Source: Paradesertivirga superstes (lineage in GTDB: Bacteria; Bacteroidota; Bacteroidia; Sphingobacteriales; Sphingobacteriaceae). From it: a stretch of DNA of 64,000 nucleotides. This document shows positions 43,918 to 51,698 of this stretch, in pieces. The notes under the pieces were generated by a model. The model did no database searches. It saw only the letters and a list, made by a program, of their open reading frames with translations, and was not told the origin of the DNA. Position 1 is the first letter of the stretch. Every line of letters begins with the position of its first letter. The stretch is taken from the NCBI RefSeq assembly GCF_037622515.1, contig NZ_JBBJCN010000004.1:62001-126000 (forward strand), written 5' to 3'. The translations under genes were made by a program, and so were the position numbers.

Positions 43918-44343
43918 ATGGAGAAGCAGCATAAAGAATACAGCAAGTTCACCACCGAACTGAGAGTAAGACCCGATGATATCGACATGTTTAATCATGT
44001 CCATAACAGTAAATATTTGGATTATGTACTTGCGGCACGCTATGAACAGATGGAAACATGCTACGGTATGTCTATGGAAGAATTCATAGACATGGGCTAT
44101 GGCTGGGTCGTAAAAACAGCTCACGTTGAGTTTAAACGCCCGCTTACCCTTGGAGAAAACTTTACGGTAAGTACATGGATCGTGTCAATGGATGAAAAAA
44201 GCAGTAAAGTAAAATTTGAAATTCAAAGCTTAAAAACAGAAAAAATATGCAGCGAAGGCTGGTTTGAGTATGTTTTAATAGATATAAAGACAGGTCGCGG
44301 AATGAAAATTACTGAGGAAATGATCGAGAAATATTCTATATGA
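43918..44343 (+). CDS. Acyl-CoA thioesterase, 4HBT hotdog family
   Basis: The 141 residues form one hotdog domain. VRPDDIDMFNHVHNSKYLDY contains the D-x-x-x-H-x-N/H active-site pattern of YbgC/FadM-like thioesterases, followed by the strands VVKTAHVEFKRPLTLGENFT. It would hydrolyse an acyl-CoA or acyl-ACP; chain preference is unknown. Convergent with ddl, across a cruciform terminator. Confidence 0.86.
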   Translation: MEKQHKEYSKFTTELRVRPDDIDMFNHVHNSKYLDYVLAARYEQMETCYGMSMEEFIDMGYGWVVKTAHVEFKRPLTLGENFTVSTWIVSMDEKSSKVKFEIQSLKTEKICSEGWFEYVLIDIKTGRGMKITEEMIEKYSI

Positions 44344-44345
44344 AG

Positions 44346-44407
44346 AATAGTTCACTAGTTATGGTTTATTTCATAACTAGTGCACCATAAAGAACTAATG
44401 AACTATT
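44346..44407. terminator. Nested palindrome between convergent genes
   Basis: CACTAGTTATG (44353-44363) pairs perfectly with CATAACTAGTG (44372-44382) around an 8-nt loop. An outer AATAGTTCA (44346-44354) matches TGAACTATT (44399-44407). It likely ends transcription from both the thioesterase and ddl sides. Confidence 0.6.
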
Positions 44408-45389
44408 TAGCTAATGCTACTTCAATTAATTCTGTGTAAAAATCTTTTATTGTTCTTCCTACAGATCTAACCTGTTGTGGAATAATACTGTTTTCAGTTT
44501 GTCCGGGCACAGTATTCACTTCGATAAAAAAGAATTTACCTGTTGACTCTTCAAGAATATAATCAATTCGAACCACCCCCCTGCAGTTTAATTTTCTGTA
44601 AGCCTCCTGAACGATCTCCTCTACTCTGTTTTTTTCTTCTGAGGACATCCTTCCGGGAGTAATTTCCTCAGTTACTCCGGTGGTATACTTAGCTTCAAAA
44701 TCGAAAAACTCTTTTGATGTAACAATTTCTGTTGCAGGAAGTACCTTGATTCCCTCGTAGCCTTTGTAAACACCGATCGTAAACTCTCTGCCTTTAACAA
44801 ATTCTTCAATTAAAACCTGGGTATCTTCTTTAAAGGCTTTAGTTATGGCGTCTGGCAACTCTGGCGCTGACTTCACTTTACTCATACCAATACTGCTTCC
44901 CCCGTTATTGGGTTTTACAAACAAGGGCAGATTAAGCTGTGAAAGGACCTCCTGAGATGTGTCCGAAGTATTTGAAAACAATTGAACTGAACGGGCAATA
45001 TTTAATTGATTTATTCCATTTACAATGGCTTTTGTATACCCTTTATTCATTGTGATTGCCGAGGTTAATGCATCGCAGGTGGTGTATGGGATTCCAATCA
45101 TATCGAAATAACCCTGAAGTTTTCCATCCTCTCCCGGCGAACCGTGTAATCCTATAAAAATCCCATCAAAGCGAATGTTTTGATCTCCGATAGCCAATGA
45201 AAAATCGTTCTTATTAATTTCATAATGAACAGTATTTTCTTCATAAAACCAACTTTCGGGTGTAATAATCACCTTATATACTTCAAATTTTTCACGGTCA
45301 AGATTTCCGTCGATAACCTCCGCACTTTTAAGTGAAATAACCGATTCCCCTGTAAATCCTCCTGTTACTAAAGCAATTTTTTTCTTCAT
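44403..45389 (-). CDS. ddl: D-alanine--D-alanine ligase
   Basis: From the ATG at 45389 (MKKKIALVTGGFTGE) the protein has about 328 residues, the family's usual size. ATP-grasp features include the N-terminal KIALVTGGFTGESVISL, the glycine-rich LFVKPNNGGSSIGMSKV, and the metal-binding end FFIEVNTVPGQTENSIIPQQ. It joins two D-Ala for peptidoglycan precursors. The upstream frame to 45458 is unlikely coding. Confidence 0.93.
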   Translation of the reverse strand: MKKKIALVTGGFTGESVISLKSAEVIDGNLDREKFEVYKVIITPESWFYEENTVHYEINKNDFSLAIGDQNIRFDGIFIGLHGSPGEDGKLQGYFDMIGIPYTTCDALTSAITMNKGYTKAIVNGINQLNIARSVQLFSNTSDTSQEVLSQLNLPLFVKPNNGGSSIGMSKVKSAPELPDAITKAFKEDTQVLIEEFVKGREFTIGVYKGYEGIKVLPATEIVTSKEFFDFEAKYTTGVTEEITPGRMSSEEKNRVEEIVQEAYRKLNCRGVVRIDYILEESTGKFFFIEVNTVPGQTENSIIPQQVRSVGRTIKDFYTELIEVALAK

Positions 45390-45515
45390 ACTAATTGTTG
45401 TGGGTATGATCTGTTTGATATTTGGCGAAACTAAAAATAAATCCCAGCTGATCATCACTTATCTTAATAAAAAAATTATCTTAGGGTCTGAAACACTAAA
45501 GCCAGTAGAAGTATA

Positions 45516-45881
45516 ATGAAAACCGTTCTTGTAATTGATGACATAGAGATATCGACCTTTATTGTTAGAAAACTGATCAATCAGGTATCCCCCGAAACTA
45601 CTGTATATGAATGTAATGATCCGGTTAAAGGATTGGAAATGATCTCTAAAATAAACCCTGATTTCATTTTTCTTGATTTGAATATGCCCTTAATGGATGG
45701 ATGGCAGTTTTTAGATAAAATGCAAAAAAAGGATCTCGATCATAAAGTCGTTATCCTCACTTCTTCAACCAGTTCCGACGATCATGGAGAATCATATAAT
45801 TTCCCAAATGTTTATTCATTTTTGGTAAAGCCATTAAAACCATCCGATATTTCCACTTTGCTGCAGACTATACCAGGTTGA
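45516..45881 (+). CDS. Single-domain response regulator
   Basis: The 121-residue receiver has the acidic pair in LVIDDIEISTFIVRKL, the phospho-acceptor Asp in FIFLDLNMPLMDGWQFL, the Thr/Ser switch in VVILTSSTSSDDHG and the Lys in FLVKPLKPSDI. There is no output domain, as in many Bacteroidetes receivers. It is encoded divergently from ddl; its kinase is not in the window. Confidence 0.9.
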   Translation: MKTVLVIDDIEISTFIVRKLINQVSPETTVYECNDPVKGLEMISKINPDFIFLDLNMPLMDGWQFLDKMQKKDLDHKVVILTSSTSSDDHGESYNFPNVYSFLVKPLKPSDISTLLQTIPG

Positions 45882-45939
45882 TAGCTTAAACCATTTCATA
45901 TATAAGTCAGGGCTCTCCAAAAGGCCCGTAATATATTCT

Positions 45940-46851
45940 ATGCTGAAGATTGATAATATTGTAAAGCAATATGCCGAACACAGGGCTCTGGATCATGTAA
46001 GTCTTGAGGTTGAAAAAGGAAGCATTTTTGGTTTACTGGGGCCTAATGGAGCGGGAAAAACTTCCTTAATCAGAATTATCAATCAAATCACCGCTCCCGA
46101 CGAAGGAACTGTTTTCATTAATGGTGTTCGCTTAAATCCCTCTCATATTAACATTATTGGTTATTTACCCGAGGAACGTGGTCTCTATAAAAAAATGGAG
46201 ATCGGTGAACAAATGATTTACCTGGCACAATTGAAAGGCCTCAGTAAAAAAGAAGCAAAAGAGCGATGCAATTATTGGTTTGAGAAAATGGAGATGCAGG
46301 ATTGGTGGAAAAAGAAAGTGGAAGACCTGAGTAAAGGAATGCAACAGAAGGTTCAGTTCGTTGCGACAGTAATTCATAAACCAGAGCTTATAATTCTGGA
46401 TGAACCCTTTTCCGGATTTGATCCTATTAACGCCGATGTCATTAAGAATGAAATTCTTGAATTAAATAAACAGGGAGCAACTATTATATTTTCAACCCAC
46501 AGAATGGAATCTGTAGAACAGCTTTGTGATAGTATTGCGCTAATAAACAAATCGAAAAAAATCCTTGACGGAAAATTAAAGGATATTAAAAATTCCTATC
46601 GCGACAATACTTTTTGTGTTGAATATAGCGGACAACTCAGCAATTTCAACACGCCTTTGTTTGATATAATTCATAACCGAAACTTGGAAGAGACTAGTGA
46701 AGTAACGTTAAAACTTAACGACGGTATAAGCGTAAACGATGCTTTATATTATTTAATTCCATTAATTCAAATACATCAGCTAAAAGAAGTTATTCCAACT
46801 ATCAACGAAATTTTCATTCAGCAGGTAAAGGGTATTCACCATTATGCATAA
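45940..46851 (+). CDS. ABC transporter ATP-binding protein (NatA-like)
   Basis: The 303 residues contain Walker A GLLGPNGAGKTSLIRI, signature LSKGMQQKVQFVA, Walker B LIILDEPFSGFDP and the H-loop STHRM. A C-terminal DUF4162-type extension follows from about 215. It overlaps the permease gene by 8 bp. It would power an ABC-2 exporter; in Bacillus the NatAB pair extrudes Na+, so sodium is one candidate substrate among others. Confidence 0.92.
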   Translation: MLKIDNIVKQYAEHRALDHVSLEVEKGSIFGLLGPNGAGKTSLIRIINQITAPDEGTVFINGVRLNPSHINIIGYLPEERGLYKKMEIGEQMIYLAQLKGLSKKEAKERCNYWFEKMEMQDWWKKKVEDLSKGMQQKVQFVATVIHKPELIILDEPFSGFDPINADVIKNEILELNKQGATIIFSTHRMESVEQLCDSIALINKSKKILDGKLKDIKNSYRDNTFCVEYSGQLSNFNTPLFDIIHNRNLEETSEVTLKLNDGISVNDALYYLIPLIQIHQLKEVIPTINEIFIQQVKGIHHYA

Positions 46852-48070
46852 AACCTTACTCATCATAAAGCGCGAATATCTTAGTCGCGTTAAGAAGAAA
46901 AGTTTTTTATTAATGACTTTCCTGGTTCCCCTTTTATTCCTTGGAATGACTGGTTTAGTAGCTTACCTAACTCAAACCGGCGGCGATGCGGTAACGAAAG
47001 TGACTGTAATAGATGATGATGGAAGTTTCAGTAATCAATTCAAAAACAGTAAAGGACTTGTTTTTTCTTCGGGTTCAGAGAATCTAAAAAAATCTAAATT
47101 AACAGCAAGGGTTAACGAATCATTTGTGCTTTATATTCCTAAAGATATTGAGCAGGGTGGTAAAGTGCAGCTTGTTTCCGAAAAGAAAGCTCCGATGTTT
47201 GTGATGAGCGAAATAGAAAATCAGATTAATAGCATACTCCGATATAAGCAACTTAAAGAAGCAGGCATTGATATTAAGACACTTGAAAGCATTAAACCCA
47301 GTGTAACTATAGAATATAAAGAATTTACTGATGAGGGAGAAAAAGACAGCAATGCTTCAGCGGCCTATGCGATAAGTTTTTCTGCTGCAATTCTGATTTA
47401 TGTTTGCCTTTTTATTTATGGAGCACAGGTGATGCGTGGGGTGATTGAAGAAAAAACGAGTAGAATTGTGGAAGTCATCATATCATCTGTGAAACCATTC
47501 CAGCTTATGCTGGGCAAAATATTAGGCATTGGCCTGGTTGGCTTAACCCAATTTTTACTCTGGATAATCCTATCAAGTCTGGCCACAAAAATCAGCAGTA
47601 CGGATGTAATCCCCCCCGTTGTTTTAAACGCTATAGAAACCATTCCGGTAGGTTATATTCTGGTTACTTTTTTGATCTATTTTTTGGGAGGTTATTTACT
47701 TTACAGTGCCTTATTCGCTGCAGTGGGGTCGGCAGTTGATAATGAAACAGAGACACAGCAATTTATGTTCCCAATAACACTCCCATTATTGTTTACCTAC
47801 ATAATGGCTTTCAGCTTTATTGTAAATAACCCAAACAGTACCTTGTCATTCTGGCTCAGTATGATTCCGTTTACCTCTCCCATAGCAATGATGGTTAGAA
47901 TACCGTTTGGAGTTCCGGCATGGGAACTGTATTTATCAATCTCGCTGTTAATAGCGGGTTTTATATTCACAACCTGGGTGGCGGCAAGAATTTATAGGGT
48001 AGGAATTTTGATGTATGGCAAAAAGACCAGTTATCGGGAGTTAATTAAATGGTTCATGTATAAAGAATAA
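46844..48070 (+). CDS. ABC-2 type permease (NatB-like)
   Basis: The 408 residues begin with an amphipathic start (LLIIKREYLSRVKKKSFLLM) and a first helix. A large extracytoplasmic domain (about 45-175) precedes five to six membrane helices in the second half, for example ISFSAAILIYVCLFIYGAQV and EKTSRIVEVIISSVKPFQLM, which is the coupling segment. It forms the exporter with the ATPase upstream. Substrate not determined. Confidence 0.9.
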   Translation: MHKTLLIIKREYLSRVKKKSFLLMTFLVPLLFLGMTGLVAYLTQTGGDAVTKVTVIDDDGSFSNQFKNSKGLVFSSGSENLKKSKLTARVNESFVLYIPKDIEQGGKVQLVSEKKAPMFVMSEIENQINSILRYKQLKEAGIDIKTLESIKPSVTIEYKEFTDEGEKDSNASAAYAISFSAAILIYVCLFIYGAQVMRGVIEEKTSRIVEVIISSVKPFQLMLGKILGIGLVGLTQFLLWIILSSLATKISSTDVIPPVVLNAIETIPVGYILVTFLIYFLGGYLLYSALFAAVGSAVDNETETQQFMFPITLPLLFTYIMAFSFIVNNPNSTLSFWLSMIPFTSPIAMMVRIPFGVPAWELYLSISLLIAGFIFTTWVAARIYRVGILMYGKKTSYRELIKWFMYKE

Positions 48071-48074
48071 TTCA

Positions 48075-48998
48075 ATGACTCGACGTATTGCCGCATTAGA
48101 CCTGGGCACCAACACATTTCATTTAATTATTGCTGATGTTTCAAATTCGAAAATTCAGAGAATCGTAGCCGCTGATCAAAAACATGTGAAGCTTGGCGAA
48201 GGCGGAATAAATACCGGTACGATTACCGCCGACGCCTTCAACCGAGGATTAGATGCGATAGCGGATTTCAGTATTGCTATCCAGGAAAACAATGTCGATA
48301 CAGTACACGCTGTTGGGACAGCAGCTCTCAGGTCTGCATCTAATGGTTTAGATTTTTTACAGAATGTCAAAGAAAAAACAGGCATTCAGATTGAAATTAT
48401 AACCGGCGACCGGGAAGCATCTTTGATTTATCAGGGAGTTAAAGAAGCGATAGATTTTACTGAAAACTCATTAATAATGGATATTGGTGGCGGAAGTGTT
48501 GAATTTATTTTTGCAAATAAAAAGGGAATTCAATGGAAAAAAAGTTATCCGATCGGAGCCGCTAAACTGATGGCAACTTTTCATCGGTCCGACCCAATAT
48601 CAAATGAAGATATACAAGCCATCTTAAAACATCTGGATGAAATGCTTTCAGATTTATTAAGATTTTCCAGGATGTTCAAGCCTAAAATACTAATCGGGTC
48701 TGCCGGTGCATTTGAAACATTTGCTGCGCTTTGTCAACTTAAGTTTAATGGGAATCCATCAGAGATAACAAGAAGTTTTTTGTTTAATATATCCCATCTG
48801 GAGCTTATACTTTCCGAAATTTTCAAATCAAACCATCAGGAGCGCAAAGACAACCCGGCGATTATTTCTGTAAGGACTGATATGATTGTCACGGCATCCG
48901 TGCTATCTCAATATATTATTAGTAAACTGGAAATTGAATCAGTGCTGCTTAGCGCCTATGCGTTAAAAGAAGGTCTGCTTTTAGACCAGACTTATTAA
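48075..48998 (+). CDS. Ppx/GppA family phosphatase
   Basis: The 307 residues show the actin/hexokinase-like phosphate motifs AALDLGTNTFHLIIADV and SLIMDIGGGSVEFIFANK. It lacks the C-terminal HD part of E. coli Ppx/GppA, a short form common in Bacteroidetes. It would hydrolyse polyphosphate or pppGpp. It lies 4 bp after the ABC permease and is probably in the same operon. Confidence 0.9.
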   Translation: MTRRIAALDLGTNTFHLIIADVSNSKIQRIVAADQKHVKLGEGGINTGTITADAFNRGLDAIADFSIAIQENNVDTVHAVGTAALRSASNGLDFLQNVKEKTGIQIEIITGDREASLIYQGVKEAIDFTENSLIMDIGGGSVEFIFANKKGIQWKKSYPIGAAKLMATFHRSDPISNEDIQAILKHLDEMLSDLLRFSRMFKPKILIGSAGAFETFAALCQLKFNGNPSEITRSFLFNISHLELILSEIFKSNHQERKDNPAIISVRTDMIVTASVLSQYIISKLEIESVLLSAYALKEGLLLDQTY

Positions 48999-49062
48999 GA
49001 TCGCAAAGCTTTCATGTTTTAACATGTCAATAAACCAAGCTGTGTGGATTATTTACGAAGCA

Positions 49063-49641
49063 CTACGATACAAATTTTAGTAACTCTTCATAAACCCTGT
49101 GTGTTGGCAAACCAACTACATTTGTGTAAGAACCAATAATTTTTTCTATAGCAATTAAGCCAGCCCATTCCTGGATGCCATAAGAACCAGCTTTGTCATA
49201 GGGCTTGAAGTTTTCTATGTAATGATTAATCTGATCTGCGGTGAGCGGCCTAAAATAAACCTCTGTAACTTCGTAAAAAGAATGAAGATGATGATTTTGG
49301 AGAAATGCTACGCCTGTAATAACTTCGTGCTTTTTTCCTGATAAGAGGCTAAGCATTTCAAAAGCATGCTTTTCATCATTTGGTTTGCCTAAAATCTGTT
49401 TATCTATACATACGATTGTATCGGCAGTAAGAACCAGTTCATTTTTATCTAAAGACTCATCAAAAGCTCTTGCTTTTTTTTCAGCTATGTAAATTGCGAT
49501 CTCCGCAGCACTTAACCCTTCCGGATATGATTCGTCAACCTCTTTCAGTACAACCCGAAAATCCACATTCATAAGAGTCAGAAGCTCCTGTCTGCGTGGA
49601 GATTTTGATGCAAGAATTATTGCAGGAAACTTATGTTGCAT
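49063..49641 (-). CDS. maf: Maf-type nucleotide pyrophosphatase
   Basis: From the ATG at 49641 (MQHKFPAIILASKSPRRQEL) the protein has 192 residues, the typical length. The P-loop-like SKSPRRQELL, the base-binding TADTIVCIDKQILGKP and the end GSYTNVVGLPTHRVYEELL mark the dTTP/UTP-pyrophosphatase (YhdE) branch, which removes non-canonical nucleotides. The upstream frame to 49728 is within kdsC and unlikely. Confidence 0.92.
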   Translation of the reverse strand: MQHKFPAIILASKSPRRQELLTLMNVDFRVVLKEVDESYPEGLSAAEIAIYIAEKKARAFDESLDKNELVLTADTIVCIDKQILGKPNDEKHAFEMLSLLSGKKHEVITGVAFLQNHHLHSFYEVTEVYFRPLTADQINHYIENFKPYDKAGSYGIQEWAGLIAIEKIIGSYTNVVGLPTHRVYEELLKFVS

Positions 49642-49648
49642 AGATAAA

Positions 49649-50185
49649 TTAAACTGAGGGAATACTATCTTCCTGAGCTGTCGGATCAGAGTCAAACCAG
49701 TTGTCCTGAACTTTAAGTACCTTTTCAATCAGATCACGGACACACCCGTTCCCGCCTCTTTTGGAAGATATATAATCTGAAATTTCCTTAACCTCTTCAA
49801 CAGCATCTGCTGGGCAGGCACTAACACCGGCAACCTTCATAACAGGCATATCAGGAATGTCATCACCCATATAAATTACGTTTTCGGGCTTAAGATGATT
49901 TTGCTGCATGAATTTATTATACACTTCCAGCTTTTGTGTAATTCCTAAATGTACTTCAGTAATTCCTAATCCTTTTAATCTCAGAATTACACTTTCCGAT
50001 TTACCTCCCGAAATGACACAAATGAAATAGCCTTTTTTTACAGCTAATTGCATTGCATACCCATCACGAACATTAAACCGGCGCAACTGTTCTCCAGATT
50101 CAGTAACATGTATCGTGGCGTCTGTAAGAACACCATCAATATCTAAAACAAAAGCTTGTATATGTTTTAATTTGCTGAGAAACAT
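49649..50185 (-). CDS. kdsC: KdsC-type HAD phosphatase (KDO-8-phosphate phosphatase)
   Basis: The 178 residues carry HAD motif I LDIDGVLTDATIHV, motif II region FICVISGGKSESVILR, and motif IV YMGDDIPDMPVMKVAG, with no cap domain. This is the C0-type KdsC layout, which dephosphorylates KDO-8-P for LPS core synthesis. Maf lies 7 bp downstream. Confidence 0.9.
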   Translation of the reverse strand: MFLSKLKHIQAFVLDIDGVLTDATIHVTESGEQLRRFNVRDGYAMQLAVKKGYFICVISGGKSESVILRLKGLGITEVHLGITQKLEVYNKFMQQNHLKPENVIYMGDDIPDMPVMKVAGVSACPADAVEEVKEISDYISSKRGGNGCVRDLIEKVLKVQDNWFDSDPTAQEDSIPSV

Positions 50186-50191
50186 GGGTTA

Positions 50192-50323
50192 AATGTGCAA
50201 ATGAAATTGATGTGCAAATATGCAAATTCCTGTAAGAGTAATACCAAAGCATTTAATAGAGCGCTTTATATAAAATCTGCACATATGCATATTAATAAAG
50301 CACTTTACAAGAATCTGCACATT
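50192..50323. repeat. Dispersed repeat, second copy
   Basis: AATGTGCAAATG and ATGTGCAAATATGCAAATT on the left (50192-50227) match the left arm at 37469, and the right side (50274-50323) carries GCACATATGCATATTA and a second ATCTGCACATT. It fills the gap between kdsC and iscX and overlaps the iscX 3' end slightly. Confidence 0.65.
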
Positions 50324-50567
50324 AATCCTGATTGTCCCTCCATTCATAAACCCAGGCTGACTGGATCTGCTCCAGATGACCTTCGTTACATTCTTCACGG
50401 GTGCCCGAAAAATTAGGAAGACTTAACACCCAATCCATTAATTCGGTAAAGCGGATGCGGTAAATTTTTGATTCATTAAAATCGTCACCAAATTTCTCAT
50501 AAAGGCCCATTGCAATGTCTTCATGATCTTTCCAGTGTATGGGTAATGCGAATTTATTTTGATTCAT
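50322..50567 (-). CDS. iscX: Fe-S assembly protein IscX
   Basis: The 81 residues match IscX/YfhJ along most of the length: WKDHEDIAMGLYEKFGDDFN, IRFTELMDWVLSLPNFSG, LEQIQSAWVYEW. IscX binds iron and IscS and modulates Fe-S assembly. It lies 9 bp from the ferredoxin gene on the same strand, as in the isc operons of proteobacteria. The 3' end runs into a dispersed repeat. Confidence 0.92.
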   Translation of the reverse strand: MNQNKFALPIHWKDHEDIAMGLYEKFGDDFNESKIYRIRFTELMDWVLSLPNFSGTREECNEGHLEQIQSAWVYEWRDNQD

Positions 50568-50576
50568 ATGAGAATA

Positions 50577-50909
50577 TTAATGTCCTAAGAACTGGTTTTG
50601 ATCTGGTAAAGTAACTTCGATATTTCCGTCAATAATAACACATTGACAGCCTAAACGGGAATTTATGCGAGGATTAACAGCACGGTCTATAAAGTCCTCT
50701 TCTTTGTCTGAGATTTCCTGCAGACTATCCATTCCTTGATTTACATACACATGGCAGGTGCTGCAACCGCAAACGCCGCCGCAATTATGTTGAAGCTCTA
50801 TTCCGTTATCAAGGCATACGTCAAGTACAGATTCGCCTTCTGCGATAGGAAACTCAACCGACTCAAGGCCTTGTTCTTCAAAATTTATTTTGATTTTGTA
50901 AAGATTCAT
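50577..50909 (-). CDS. 2Fe-2S ferredoxin
   Basis: The 110 residues hold the adrenodoxin/ISC-type motif C-x5-C-x2-C (LQHNCGGVCGCSTCHVYV) and a fourth Cys near GCQCVIID. The N-terminus (IKINFEEQGLESVEF) gives the beta-grasp fold. It supplies electrons for Fe-S assembly, in line with its IscX neighbour. Confidence 0.92.
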   Translation of the reverse strand: MNLYKIKINFEEQGLESVEFPIAEGESVLDVCLDNGIELQHNCGGVCGCSTCHVYVNQGMDSLQEISDKEEDFIDRAVNPRINSRLGCQCVIIDGNIEVTLPDQNQFLGH

Positions 50910-50939
50910 TGCGGCAAAATTAATAAAAATGATCAGCCA

Positions 50940-51698
50940 TCATGCTTTTTGATCGAAATTGATAATGCTTTGACTTAATTTCTGATAAAGGTCATTTAAA
51001 TCATCCATGTTTTTTAAAAAATCAAGATGCTTATTCAGTGTGATCTGATCTCGCCGAACAGCAGGACCTGTCTGCACAGAAACCGGATGAAATTGCTGGA
51101 CTTTCTCGGTAGTTTCCTTGATTAGCGGCTTAATTAAATCAAAATCTAATCCATTGTCAGTCAAAATCTTATCAGCTATGGCATACAGATGATTACTGAA
51201 ATTACAGGCGAAAACAGCTGCAACATGTAACGCTTTTCGCTGTTCAGAAGTCATTATAACAACTCTTTCTGAAATTGATTCCGCGAGACTTTTTAAACCT
51301 TCAGAAATCTTTTCATTTAATCCTTCTACTGCGATGGGGATTTCAGAAAAATCAACTTCTTTTTGCTTTGAAAAAGTTTGCAGAGGATATAAAACTCCAG
51401 ATACTCCTGGAATATTCAGGTCTGTTGTACCCGATGTATGAACCAGTATTTTATTTTGTAATGGAAAACTCCTGGCAATTTCCTTAATTGCGTCATCCTT
51501 AACAGCAATAATGTATAAATCTCCCTGATCACTAACTTTTGAGAGGTTGATTATGAACTCGCTGTTTAACTTTTCTCCAAGTGTTTTAGCGTGTTCTAAA
51601 GTTCTGCTCCAGACCTGAATAATTTCATGACCGGCATCCTTCAGTGCTTTACCAAGATGTATGGCAACATTTCCGCTGCCTAGCAAAACGATCTTCAT
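50940..51698 (-). CDS. Rossmann-like and DUF2520 domain protein
   Basis: The ATG at 51698 overlaps the ccmF stop (TGATG). The 252 residues form an NAD(P)-binding domain (KIVLLGSGNVAIHLGKAL), a middle part resembling pyrroline-5-carboxylate reductase-like proteins (LVHTSGTTDLNIPG), and a helical C-terminal DUF2520 domain (QRKALHVAAVFACNFSNHLY). Enzymatic role is unknown. It is coupled to the ccm genes by position only. Confidence 0.88.
   Translation of the reverse strand: MKIVLLGSGNVAIHLGKALKDAGHEIIQVWSRTLEHAKTLGEKLNSEFIINLSKVSDQGDLYIIAVKDDAIKEIARSFPLQNKILVHTSGTTDLNIPGVSGVLYPLQTFSKQKEVDFSEIPIAVEGLNEKISEGLKSLAESISERVVIMTSEQRKALHVAAVFACNFSNHLYAIADKILTDNGLDFDLIKPLIKETTEKVQQFHPVSVQTGPAVRRDQITLNKHLDFLKNMDDLNDLYQKLSQSIINFDQKA

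Noticed and set aside
50189..50416. Short frames in the kdsC-iscX gap
   Set aside because: They arise from the dispersed GTGCAAATATGCA repeat and the end of iscX.
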